Assembly: GCA_034505495.1 (NCBI GenBank)
Contig: JAPDQV010000003.1
Coordinates: 1-42,363 of the forward strand
DNA: 42,363 nt
Source of the DNA: a candidate division KSB1 bacterium
GTDB taxonomy: Bacteria; Zhuqueibacterota; Zhuqueibacteria; Residuimicrobiales; Krinioviventaceae
Direction of reading: 5' to 3'
Positions within the stretch are counted from its first letter, which is position 1. Every line of letters begins with the position of its first letter. Positions 18,301 through 26,324 of this stretch are shown one piece after another. A program made the position numbers and the translations under genes. A model generated the notes under the pieces. The model saw only the letters and a program-made list of their open reading frames with translations, was not told the origin of the DNA and did no database searches.

Positions 18301-20834
18301 TGACGATACCGACTTCTCCCGTAGGCCGCGGCCTTGTTACTTTGGAATGCGGTGATAAAATACTGCATGCCGAGTGGTTTGAACCGAAAAGCGACCGCTT
18401 TAAATACCGCTTCAAGGTGACGCCCAGTATGGCGCCGACGGTCTATGCTTCGGTCAGCCTCCTGCAGCCGCATCTGCAGACCGCTAACGACCTGCCGATT
18501 CGCCTCTACGGCGTCATCCCTATTTCTGTAGTCGATCCGCAGACTCGGCTCAAACCGATCATTGACTGCAGCGACGAAATTGAGCCTGAAACATCGGTAA
18601 AGCTGGAAATCCGCGAAGCGGAAGGCCGCGCCATGACCTACACCTTGGCGCTTGTCGATCAAGGCCTTCTCGATCTGACGCGCTTTACCACGCCCGATCC
18701 CTGGCAGTACTTTTACGGCCGGACGGGTCTCGCCGTGAAAACGTGGGACCTTTATGACTGGGTGATCGGAGCTTACGGCGGCAGGCTGGAACGGCTTCTC
18801 GGCATCGGCGGCGGCGAGACCGTGGAAATCGAGGGCGGCTACCAGGCAAACCGATTCCCGCCGTTGGTGCTTTTCGAAGGTCCTTTCCGCTTGAAAAAAG
18901 GGGAAATCCGAACCCACACGCTTACGCTGCCGATGTATGTCGGAGCGGCGCGCATCATGGTCGTCGCCGGATCGGGTCGTGCTTTCGGCGCAACGGAAAA
19001 ACGCGTCACGGTGCGCAAATCGCTGACCTTGATTTCCGCACCGCCGCGGGGATTGAGCGTGCAGGAGGAAGCCGGCGTACCGGTTACGGTGTTTGTTGAT
19101 GATCCGGAAATCAAGCAGGTTCAGGTGAAAATGCGCGTTGAGGGCGCGGCCAAAATCATCGGCGAACCTATGCGGACGATCGAATTCCGCAAACCCGGCG
19201 AACAGACCGTGGTCTTCAGCGTCGGTGCCGGAGAGGTGCCCGGCGTCGCGAGACTGGCGCTCGAAGCCGAAGGCGGCGGCAAAACCGCGCATGAGACCAT
19301 TCAGCTGCCGGTACGCAATCCCATGCAGCCCGCAACGATTGCCGCTTCTTCGTTTCTCCAACCGCAGGCGCGCTGGTCTCCCGAGCTCCGGCTTCCGGGC
19401 AAAGAGGGAACCAACCAGCTGGTTGTCGAGTTGTCGCACATTCCGCCGCTCGATCTCAGTCGGCGACTCGGCTACTTGATGCGCTATCCGCACGGCTGCG
19501 TCGAGCAGATCACTTCGGCCGTTTTCCCGCAACTTTATCTTAACCGTCTGCTGGACCTTTCGGAGGCGCAGCTCAAAGAAATCGACGGGAACATTCGCGC
19601 GGCATTAAGGAAACTGGCCGCATTTCAGACTGCTGGCGGCGGCTTTGCCTTTTGGCCCGGACAGGATCACGCCGATGAAGCCTGCACCAATTACGTTACG
19701 GCTTTTCTGCTCGCGGCGCAAAAACTTGGTTACACGCCTTCGGGTCAAATGCTGGAGGACGCGCTCGCCTTTCAGCAGAAAACAGCGCGGGCCTGGAAAC
19801 CGGTCGACGAGGCTTCGCTCCTCGTACAAGCCGATCGACTGTATACGCTTGCCGCGGCAGGCCGAGCTGATTTGGCTTCCATGAATCGGTTGAAAGAACT
19901 GAGCGATCTGACGTCGACCAGCAAATGGCGTTTAGCCGCAGCATACCTGTTGGCGGGACAGCAGGAGGCGGCCAGGCAGCTGATCCAGACGCCATCTCGA
20001 ATTCCATACTATCGGGAATCGGGACATCCGTTCGGCTCCGAGCTCTATCATAAAGCTCTGATGCTGCAAACCGCGACGTTGCTGCGCGACCAATCCAAGG
20101 CCTCGGCTCTGGCGGAAGAGATTGCCGCCGCTTTGAGCAGCGAAGAGTGGCACAGCACCTATGCGTCATCCTCGGCATTAAGCGCCGTGGCCGAATTTGC
20201 GGGACTGCAGGAAAAGAGCGCTTCGGTGATCAAATGCACGCTGACGATTGACGGCCGCGTCATCAAACTGCAGGGAGAAAAACCGCTCCTCCGCTACGAA
20301 CAGTCGCTTGCAGGACGCTCGATCGATCTGCAGGCCGTCAATACCGGCGCCTCGCCGCTTTATGCGAGAGTGCTGCTCGAAGGTACGCCGGAGCTCGGTC
20401 AAGAAGAGGCTGCTGCTAACGGACTTGACCTTTCGGTCCGCTATTTGACCGCGCAAGGTCAATATCTGCAGCCCGATCGGCTGCGACAAGGTCGCGACTT
20501 TTTAGCGCAGCTCGTGATCACGAATACCGGACTGCGTGACTATGGCTATTTAGCTTTAACGCACCTGATGCCCTCGGGTTGGGAAATCCATAACGAGCGG
20601 CTTTTCGATGATGCGACGCCGCAATGGTTCGATTATCAGGATATTCGCGACGATCGTATTTATACCTACTTTTCCCTGAAAAAGGGAGAAAGTAAAACGC
20701 TGACGGTACGCTTGACGGCTGCCTATTTGGGACGCTTTTATCTGCCGCCGATCTCCGTCGAGGCTATGTACGATCCGTCGGTTTACGCGCGAACCGCGGG
20801 AGAGTGGGTCCTTGTTGAGTCTTCGGAAAAATAG
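15354..20834 (+). CDS. Alpha-2-macroglobulin family lipoprotein with thioester motif
   Basis: 1826 residues; GGAGGTG precedes the ATG. A lipobox LLLSC places lipid on Cys16. Bacterial alpha-2-macroglobulins trap proteases in the periplasm. Visible in order: N-terminal macroglobulin-type beta domains, an acidic Tyr-rich insert ending DPCHPAYYYP (about residue 480), an MG2 domain near RGVRRPGDPIYVTLILWPEG (about 605), the A2M domain near 1130-1200, and the thioester HGCVEQ (Cys1382 to Gln1385) heading a helical thioester domain that includes AAFQTAGGGFAFWPG. The thioester residues are intact, so covalent capture should be possible. The gene overlaps pbpC by 23 bases, the same pairing seen in Escherichia coli yfhM-pbpC, which links protease defence with cell-wall repair. 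Confidence 0.95.
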   Translation: MKKILIALSVALLLSCGKEQSSVRGKASAALSTHPLVEAYTSGFIGRTSTIRVVFVIDLVDSNRVNTLIQPSPFTFSPKLPGEAYWADRRTIEFRPRGRLAAGVTYQAEFDPRRLSDVDLGDAAFSFRFSTIVPAMEVQPEGFIIEGDRLQFEGRVSLSEIADIDDPLSLLKARLGNKELPLQREGEDRRAFRFRIVEVPRSERPGTLFISWDGKTAGIEGRGTLEIPVPAKSVFELISARAVQEEGEFIELRFSQALQSRNFTGLVQVDGSDNLRFSADRNVLRIYGEEPFTVGEHTVTVHPAFASAEGKRLERKTVRTVIFAERKPSVRFLGKGVILPTTQGATLPIEAVNLSSILVTAVRIPTENVPQFLQVNDLGGEQELRRVGREVWKKRVDLTTPEDAGNRRYGLDLTPLIKNAPTGLYRLTLSFRRPQIIYPCAEAAKSEKLDESLADWDDEERWNYEEFGDFDWGEFYSRRFDPCHPAYYYPFWDHDVTVAQNVLISDIGLLAKMGGDTLWVAAADLKSTVPLRGVKLTVLNYQRGVIASATTNDEGLALIPCPRKPFLLIGEHKGQISYLKLNDGSALSLSRFDIGGERPVKGMRGFFYTERGVRRPGDPIYVTLILWPEGRPPEEHPAILELIDPRGRLVASAAQKSVDGFYSFKLATSPDAPTGNWTARCTIGGAVFQKTLKIETIVPNRLEAQLDFGDREALGFEPTFLRLSARWLFGAKASGLKAKVELRLTPQPTRFSAFPSYTFDNPAAPFTPETVQLFDGRLDEEGRAEFPLRLRDDLQCPGKLAAVFDMRIFEPGGAFSSLRRVVPMHRYQHYVGIAAPADSLMPILAVGKSHRIDVVRVSPDGRPKGEGLVEATLLKIRWRWWWEKGGEDAADFVAAPSYKTIPLGTFSLSGGRTSFEIRVPEEEWGRYLLRVRDLDGGHTAGRVLYFDQPEWIGRSRADGSEGAAMLVFTSDKTSYQIGEKATLTIPTSPVGRGLVTLECGDKILHAEWFEPKSDRFKYRFKVTPSMAPTVYASVSLLQPHLQTANDLPIRLYGVIPISVVDPQTRLKPIIDCSDEIEPETSVKLEIREAEGRAMTYTLALVDQGLLDLTRFTTPDPWQYFYGRTGLAVKTWDLYDWVIGAYGGRLERLLGIGGGETVEIEGGYQANRFPPLVLFEGPFRLKKGEIRTHTLTLPMYVGAARIMVVAGSGRAFGATEKRVTVRKSLTLISAPPRGLSVQEEAGVPVTVFVDDPEIKQVQVKMRVEGAAKIIGEPMRTIEFRKPGEQTVVFSVGAGEVPGVARLALEAEGGGKTAHETIQLPVRNPMQPATIAASSFLQPQARWSPELRLPGKEGTNQLVVELSHIPPLDLSRRLGYLMRYPHGCVEQITSAVFPQLYLNRLLDLSEAQLKEIDGNIRAALRKLAAFQTAGGGFAFWPGQDHADEACTNYVTAFLLAAQKLGYTPSGQMLEDALAFQQKTARAWKPVDEASLLVQADRLYTLAAAGRADLASMNRLKELSDLTSTSKWRLAAAYLLAGQQEAARQLIQTPSRIPYYRESGHPFGSELYHKALMLQTATLLRDQSKASALAEEIAAALSSEEWHSTYASSSALSAVAEFAGLQEKSASVIKCTLTIDGRVIKLQGEKPLLRYEQSLAGRSIDLQAVNTGASPLYARVLLEGTPELGQEEAAANGLDLSVRYLTAQGQYLQPDRLRQGRDFLAQLVITNTGLRDYGYLALTHLMPSGWEIHNERLFDDATPQWFDYQDIRDDRIYTYFSLKKGESKTLTVRLTAAYLGRFYLPPISVEAMYDPSVYARTAGEWVLVESSEK

Positions 20835-23133
20835 CGCTTTCTTTCGTCGCCGCGGCCTTGTTTGCGTCGCCGCTGTAATGGTTTTTCTAATTCTTTGCTT
20901 CTGGGCGATTCCTCTGCCGCGCTTCGAAAAGCCTTATTCGACGGCGATCTATGACCGCCGCGGCGAACTGCTGGCGGCAGGTGTCGCCGCCGACGGTCAG
21001 TGGCGCTTTGCTGAAATCCGGCGTGTGCCGCCCAAATGCGCCGCCGCAATCATCGCTTACGAGGACCGCCGTTTTTACGCCCATTTCGGCATCGATCCCA
21101 TCGCCGTGGTGCGGGCTATGCGCGATAATTTGAGAAATCGACGCATCGTCAGCGGCGCGGGAACCCTGACCATGCAGGCGGTTCGACTGTCGCGGCCGGG
21201 TCCTAGGACGTGGCGGCGCAAATTCGTCGAGGCAATACTGGCACTGCGGCTCGAAGCGTCTTTGAGCAAACAGCAGATTCTCGCCCTTTATGCCTCGCAC
21301 GCACCCTTCGGCGGCAATGTCGTCGGCCTCGAAGCGGCGGCATGGCGATGGTTCGGGCATTCGCCGGAGCAGCTCTCATGGGCAGAGGCGGCGCTTCTGG
21401 CTGTTCTGCCCAATAATCCTTCTTTGATGCATCCAGGCCGGAACCGCGAAGCGCTGAAGGCAAAACGGGACCGCCTGCTGACCGTTCTGCTGCGCCGCGG
21501 CGTCATCGATTCGCTTACCTGTCGATTGGCGCAGCAGGAACCGCTGCCTGAAAAACCGAACCCCTTGCCGATGTCGGCCCCGCACGTCGCCTCACTTTTT
21601 CGTCAAACAGGCGGCAGCGTGTACACCACCCTGGACGGCATTTTACAGCGCCGAACCCAGGAAGTTCTCGAACGTCATTTGCGCCGTCTTTCCGCACTGG
21701 GAATCTATAACGCCGCAGCCGTAATCGCCGCAGTCGATTCCGGCGACGTGCCGGCTTATGTCGGCAACGTGACGTTTAACGAAATTGACGGCAGTCCCGC
21801 AGTCGACATCATTCGCTCGCCGCGCAGCACCGGCAGCCTGCTCAAACCGCTGCTTTATGCCGCCTTGCTCGAAGCCGGTGAAATGGCCCCTTCTGCTTTG
21901 GTGCCGGACATCCCCACCCGAATGGGCAGCTTTGCGCCGCAAAACGCCTCGAGGACTTTTGAAGGCGCCGTACCGGCCGATCAGGCGATCGCCCGCTCGC
22001 TAAACGTCCCCGCCGTACGCATGCTGCATCGCTACGGCGTCGATCGCTTTTATCATTTGCTCAAAAGCCTCGGCATGACGACACTGTTTCGACAGCCGAA
22101 CGACTATGGACTTTCGCTCATCCTCGGCGGCGCCGAAGGAACACTATGGGATTTGACCGGCATCTATGCCGGGCTGGCCCGATGTGCCGGTCAAGCTCAT
22201 CCGGCTGAATTCTTTCCTCTGCGGTTGATAAAAAAGACAAAGGTAAGAGGAAATGCTCCGCTGTCGCCGGCTGTTTGCTGGACTACCCTGAAGGCCATGC
22301 GTGAAGTCACGCGACCCGGTGAAGAAAGAAATTGGGAATTGTTTTCTTCCTCGCCGGAGGCGGCGTGGAAGACCGGCACCAGCTTCGGCTACCGTGATGC
22401 ATGGGCGATCGGCGTGACGCCCGACTATGTCATCGGTGTTTGGGTCGGCAACGCCGACGGCGAGGGTCGCCCCGAATTGACCGGTATAGGAGCTGCGGCG
22501 TCTATTCTTTTTGACCTTTTTCGATTGCTGCCTGCCTCTCGACCATTTGTGCCGCCGAAACAGGGTTTACAGCCGATCCGTATTTGCGCGGCAAGCGGCT
22601 TTTGCGCCGGCATGTATTGCGCAGAAACGCGGGAAATCATGGCCCCTGTCTCCGCCAAACAGTCGCCCCCATGCCCGTTCTGCACGCTGATTCATTGCGA
22701 TTCCAACGGCTTACGGGTTAATCCGGAATGCGAAATTCCCTTGAAAATGACGGCACGCCCCTGGTTTATTTTGCCGCCGGCCATGGAGTGGTTTTATCGA
22801 CAAAAACACCCCGACTATCAACCTCTGCCTCCTTTACGAGCCGACTGCCTGACAAGCAGCCGATCCGCCTCTATGAGCCTGCTGCGGGATCCGGCCGGTT
22901 TACTGTACGTGCCGGTCGAATTGGATGGAACGCGGGGCCGGACTGTGTTTGAAGCCGCCCATCGCGACCCGCAGGCGGCAATCTATTGGCATTTGGACGA
23001 ACAGTTTATTGCCGTCACGCGCGGCATTCATCAAATTGCCGTCGATCCGGCTGTCGGCGAGCATCGGTTGACCCTGGTGGATGAGCGCGGCGAAAGATTG
23101 ACGACGCGCTTCCGCATTCTGGAGAAAGATTAG
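20812..23133 (+). CDS. pbpC: Penicillin-binding protein 1C (bifunctional glycosyltransferase/transpeptidase)
   Basis: 773 residues from a TTG at 20812 inside the end of the macroglobulin gene. One membrane anchor (about 15-35) precedes a GT51 glycosyltransferase domain with AYEDRRFYAHFGID, GAGTLTMQAVR and the helix with EASLSKQQILALY. The transpeptidase domain has the catalytic SLLK (Ser342, Lys345), SLN (in ARSLNVPAV) and KTGTS (Lys520). The tail carries Cys-rich CAASGFCAGMYC and CPFC segments and a C-terminal beta domain like BiPBP_C, all typical of PBP1C. It polymerises and crosslinks peptidoglycan in the periplasm. Coupling to the alpha-2-macroglobulin suggests a shared envelope-repair role. 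Confidence 0.95.
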   Translation: MLSLRKNSAFFRRRGLVCVAAVMVFLILCFWAIPLPRFEKPYSTAIYDRRGELLAAGVAADGQWRFAEIRRVPPKCAAAIIAYEDRRFYAHFGIDPIAVVRAMRDNLRNRRIVSGAGTLTMQAVRLSRPGPRTWRRKFVEAILALRLEASLSKQQILALYASHAPFGGNVVGLEAAAWRWFGHSPEQLSWAEAALLAVLPNNPSLMHPGRNREALKAKRDRLLTVLLRRGVIDSLTCRLAQQEPLPEKPNPLPMSAPHVASLFRQTGGSVYTTLDGILQRRTQEVLERHLRRLSALGIYNAAAVIAAVDSGDVPAYVGNVTFNEIDGSPAVDIIRSPRSTGSLLKPLLYAALLEAGEMAPSALVPDIPTRMGSFAPQNASRTFEGAVPADQAIARSLNVPAVRMLHRYGVDRFYHLLKSLGMTTLFRQPNDYGLSLILGGAEGTLWDLTGIYAGLARCAGQAHPAEFFPLRLIKKTKVRGNAPLSPAVCWTTLKAMREVTRPGEERNWELFSSSPEAAWKTGTSFGYRDAWAIGVTPDYVIGVWVGNADGEGRPELTGIGAAASILFDLFRLLPASRPFVPPKQGLQPIRICAASGFCAGMYCAETREIMAPVSAKQSPPCPFCTLIHCDSNGLRVNPECEIPLKMTARPWFILPPAMEWFYRQKHPDYQPLPPLRADCLTSSRSASMSLLRDPAGLLYVPVELDGTRGRTVFEAAHRDPQAAIYWHLDEQFIAVTRGIHQIAVDPAVGEHRLTLVDERGERLTTRFRILEKD

Positions 23134-23191
23134 ATGAGTCCACGGTATAGGGCAAAAACGGTATGTTTCGAATCAACGTTTTGGGAGAATC

Positions 23192-23884
23192 GTGAGCAGT
23201 TCAAAAAAGATCTTTTACGCTGTTGCGCGGGGGAGACGTACGGGACTATTTACCTCCTGGGGCGGCGAAAACGGAGCCGAAGAGCAGGTGCGCGGTTTTC
23301 CCGGCGCCGTCTTTAAGGGATTTGCCAGGCTCGAGGATGCGCTCGATTATCTGCACGCTCACGGGGTAACGGCTGAAGGGTTTGCCGATCATCGTCCGCG
23401 TGATCGCCATGCCGACGGCGCCGTACATTTTTACACCGACGGCGCATCTATAGGCAACCCTGGCCGCGGCGGCTTTGCGGTCATACGAATTCGAAACGGC
23501 GACCGCAGCGAGTGGGCGCAGGGATTTCGACTGACCACCAACAACCGCATGGAGCTGCTTGCCTGCATATCGGCGTTGGAGTCGCTGTCGGAGCCGCTGC
23601 CGGTTGTCATTCATTGCGATTCCCGCTACGTGATCGACAATTTGCAGCAGGGACGCGTTCGACGATGGCGTGAAAACGGCTGGCGCACCGCGGCCGGCAA
23701 GCCGGTCGAAAACGCCGACCTGTGGCAGCGGCTGTTGGAGCTCACGGAGCGTTTTTCGCCGACATTCGATTGGGTGAAGGGACATGCCGGCTCGCCGGAA
23801 AATGAACGCTGCGACCGTTTGGCTCAGGCTGCGGCCGCTGCAGACGATGTCGCGATTGATGAGGGATATGAGAGAAGGGACTGA
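23192..23884 (+). CDS. rnhA: Ribonuclease HI with N-terminal viroplasmin/RNase H1 hybrid-binding domain
   Basis: 230 residues from GTG 23192 with GGGAG 4 bases upstream. Residues 5-55 form the caulimovirus viroplasmin-like domain (KIFYAVARGRRTGLFTSW), which binds RNA/DNA hybrids. The RNase H fold starts at about residue 77: YTDGASIGNPG (Asp83), the Glu in NNRMELLA, CDSRYVI, and the final Asp in NERCDRLA complete the DEDD catalytic set. WVKGHAGSPEN carries the flexible-loop His. It removes RNA from RNA/DNA hybrids in the cytoplasm. It lies 58 bases after pbpC and may be the last gene of that operon, though the functions are unrelated. Confidence 0.95.
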   Translation: MSSSKKIFYAVARGRRTGLFTSWGGENGAEEQVRGFPGAVFKGFARLEDALDYLHAHGVTAEGFADHRPRDRHADGAVHFYTDGASIGNPGRGGFAVIRIRNGDRSEWAQGFRLTTNNRMELLACISALESLSEPLPVVIHCDSRYVIDNLQQGRVRRWRENGWRTAAGKPVENADLWQRLLELTERFSPTFDWVKGHAGSPENERCDRLAQAAAAADDVAIDEGYERRD

Positions 23885-24244
23885 AAAAAAGTTCACAATT
23901 TTTGATCTACGGTCGCTTATAGCGGCTTTATTTATTATCAGCATCGGCCGGCGCCTATAAAAGGCTGTGCCCTTGAAAGCTACGAAAATCGCCGAGGAAC
24001 TATAATAACAAGGCATTTGCTTTTTTAATCCAGTGTACTCCTAAAAAATATCTCCGGCCATGTTCCTCAATTTTTAAAAGCGAGAGGGTATAATTTGACC
24101 CTATCACAATAATCGGTCACTCCACACAACTTGGGCAGTCCAGCCTTCCAGCTCACAAAAATAAGAAAACTCTCGAGTCCGCGTCATTTGCTGATGATTT
24201 TTTCACGGTGAGATAATTCTGCGTAATGACGCAAGTGAAGGCGA
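23885..24244. other. Convergent intergenic region
   Basis: 360 bases between the ends of the RNase H gene and a xylanase gene. AT-richer than its surroundings and without a believable gene. It holds a weak hairpin (23912-23926) near the left end and a small stem TGCGT-AATG-ACGCA (24220-24233) near the right end that could help end the minus-strand transcript. I see no RNA gene or repeat. Confidence 0.6.
23912..23935 (+). terminator. Weak terminator after the RNase H gene
   Basis: GTCGCT-TAT-AGCGGC (6-bp stem with one G-T pair) followed by TTTATTTATTATC, 27 bases after the stop codon. Confidence 0.4.
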
Positions 24245-26137
24245 TTAACGACGCAACAGCGTCAATCCTTTCGGATTTTCCGGCGGCGAGGTGTCAGGTT
24301 CCAGTTCGACGAAAAACGTGCTGCTGTTCGGCTTGAAATCGATGACCGTCTGCTGCAGGCAGCCGCCGTAAGCGACGGTAACTTGGTATTGTCCATAATA
24401 AAGGCGCCCTGACCACTGGCCGGTCTTGTCGCATACTCCTTCGCCTTCGCTGCGCCAGCGCTGAAAAACGTAATCCATAAAAACCCGCCCGGAAGGCTTG
24501 AGCGACCAATCGGAGTAAAAGATCGGTGCATCTTTTTGCCAATGTGCGCCGTCCCAAAAACCCCACATGATGAAATTTTTAACGGCGGGATGGCTGTAGC
24601 AGGTAATAAGCAGGTCACGGAGATAATCGGCAGCCGCTTCGTCTGGGATGTTGACCGCATCGAACTCGGTGATGCTGATCTCTTTGCCGCGCGCAGCCAA
24701 GTCGTCGAATATTTCCAGCCAGCGTTTGGGAGGAACGAGCTCGTACTTGACGTGCCCCTGGATCCCGACCCCATGCACCTTGGCCCCGCTTCGGTCGAGC
24801 CTGTCCAACAAGTCGAGGAAGCGCTTATACAGTGCAGCATCGTACCCGCCTGCAGAGAGAATTTCGTTTACATTGATGTAGAGTTTTGCGGAGGGATCCT
24901 TTTCTTTTGCCCAGCGAAAAACCGAGGCATAGATCGAATCGCTGCCCATGGCAAATTCCAGATCACGACACCAAAGCGGTTCATTCAAAACGTCCCATTC
25001 CTCGATTCGTCCATTGATACCGGGATAGCCCAGTATTTCATAAATGTGCCCTCTAACGCGATTCGAAAGATAGGACTTATCCGAGCGATGCTCCTGCATG
25101 TCTTTGGGCATGGCCGACCACGCCGGCCAGAGCAGATTATGTCCCCTTAATCTAAAATTTTTGTCCCGCAGCCAATCGATGATCTCGACAACTTGCTCCC
25201 GGCTGCCGTGAAGGCGGTCGTCCTCCCAGGGCGGCCATTTCAGCGCATTCTCCAATACGATTGTATTAAACCCATGACCTTGGCCGTCCAGGTCGGTCAA
25301 TTTGCGGAGATAGATTTCGCCGTCTCGGCTGGGCTGCAGCCACGGAAACACGGACACGGCCGTGCCGAAACCGAAAGCATGACGGATCATCGAATAGCGG
25401 ATTCTGGCTCCGACGGCCGGCCGCCCGTTTGCGTCGCATACCTTGAGCGATATTTGTCCGCGATGGATTTGTTCGATGCGGTTTAAAGCCTCTTCGCGCC
25501 AAGACGCGGAGCTTTCGCGGCCTTCATAGTACAAACCAGGGCATTCAACCGGCAGGTCATAGATTCGATAAGATTTCTCATAATTCAAAGCTGCAGGCGC
25601 CGAAATGAACAGTGTATCGGCAGGCTGCATTGGCAAAATTTTGAAATAACCGTTACCGCTGGTCTGCGCTTTGAAAGGCAAAAGAATAAACTGCCATTGC
25701 GGAGAAAGGCGAACCACAGCTTTAAGGGAATTCGTCGCCGGTGTTGCCTGATTGTCGTATTGCAGGGTGACTTTGGCGTCTTTTGCAGACCTCAACCAAA
25801 GCATGAGCAGAGCCATGTCCCCGCCGGAAACTGCCGACGCTGCCCAGCGCAGCTCAGATATTTCTCCGGAAATATTATGCGGTCTATATTTGATGAATTT
25901 CCGAAAAGGCATTTCGTCGGCGGGCAGCAACTGAATGTCCCCTCCGCTATACACCATGCGGCTGAAAGCGGACTCTTCTGTTGTACCTAAAAGCCACTTG
26001 CCGCCGCTGATGCCGTATCGTCCCGTCAACATCGTCTTGAGACTCGCATGGAAGGCATCTTCCGAGGTTTCCTGCGGCGCCTGTAACTCGAGTGCAAACA
26101 ATATAAAAAGCAGAAAGCTCGGCAGACTAAAGGCCAA
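24245..26137 (-). CDS. GH10 endo-beta-1,4-xylanase, secreted, without T9SS domain
   Basis: 630 residues from a TTG at 26137 (AAGGA 8 bases upstream). A hydrophobic signal region (FSLPSFLLFILFALELQA) is followed by an N-terminal carbohydrate-binding-like beta domain (about 30-215) and a GH10 (alpha/beta)8 barrel (about 230-540). The acid/base is Glu386 in WDVLNEPLW and the nucleophile is Glu491 in ISITEFDA; RGHNLLWPAW is also typical. A short beta domain ends the protein. It cleaves xylan chains. It is a clear paralogue of the neighbouring 26325-28490 gene but lacks the YPNPFNP sorting domain; it stops at NPKGLTLLRR. The start is uncertain: a strong AAGGAG at 26201-26206 is out of frame with it, and one extra base in the CCCC at 26188-26191 would give a perfect TTG start and a basic n-region. 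Confidence 0.9.
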   Translation of the reverse strand: MAFSLPSFLLFILFALELQAPQETSEDAFHASLKTMLTGRYGISGGKWLLGTTEESAFSRMVYSGGDIQLLPADEMPFRKFIKYRPHNISGEISELRWAASAVSGGDMALLMLWLRSAKDAKVTLQYDNQATPATNSLKAVVRLSPQWQFILLPFKAQTSGNGYFKILPMQPADTLFISAPAALNYEKSYRIYDLPVECPGLYYEGRESSASWREEALNRIEQIHRGQISLKVCDANGRPAVGARIRYSMIRHAFGFGTAVSVFPWLQPSRDGEIYLRKLTDLDGQGHGFNTIVLENALKWPPWEDDRLHGSREQVVEIIDWLRDKNFRLRGHNLLWPAWSAMPKDMQEHRSDKSYLSNRVRGHIYEILGYPGINGRIEEWDVLNEPLWCRDLEFAMGSDSIYASVFRWAKEKDPSAKLYINVNEILSAGGYDAALYKRFLDLLDRLDRSGAKVHGVGIQGHVKYELVPPKRWLEIFDDLAARGKEISITEFDAVNIPDEAAADYLRDLLITCYSHPAVKNFIMWGFWDGAHWQKDAPIFYSDWSLKPSGRVFMDYVFQRWRSEGEGVCDKTGQWSGRLYYGQYQVTVAYGGCLQQTVIDFKPNSSTFFVELEPDTSPPENPKGLTLLRR

Positions 26138-26270
26138 AATGCCGATCCTTGCCGAGCGGCGCGTAATACTTTGCCAACCGCTCTTTACCCCAAAACTTTG
26201 CTCCTTTCGCCGAAAGACATTTTACTGGGATTTCAGCAAAAATCGTGCAGTGTTTTTAAATGCAAAGGGA

Positions 26271-26306
26271 TAAAAAAAGCCTCGGCTCAGTTTTGGCCGA
26301 GGCTTT
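26271..26306 (-). terminator. Rho-independent terminator after the T9SS xylanase gene
   Basis: An 11-bp perfect stem (AAAGCCTCGGC with its complement) and a 9-base loop lie 18 bases after the stop at 26325. On the minus strand the second arm ends in a run of seven T. It separates this xylanase from the downstream paralogue. Confidence 0.9.
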
Positions 26307-26324
26307 GTTAAATTGCGGTCACAA

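Noticed and set aside
17721..19532. Minus-strand open frame of 603 codons
   Set aside because: It lies wholly antisense to the alpha-2-macroglobulin gene, which has clear domains and a ribosome site. The antisense product is Arg/His-rich, has no recognisable motif and arises from biased third-codon positions.
23246..24016. Minus-strand open frame of 256 codons
   Set aside because: Mostly antisense to the RNase HI gene; the only unique part is AT-rich intergenic DNA without a start signal.
23885..24244. RNA gene in the convergent spacer
   Set aside because: Only weak short stems are present; no tRNA-like fold, promoter or conserved RNA motif could be seen.
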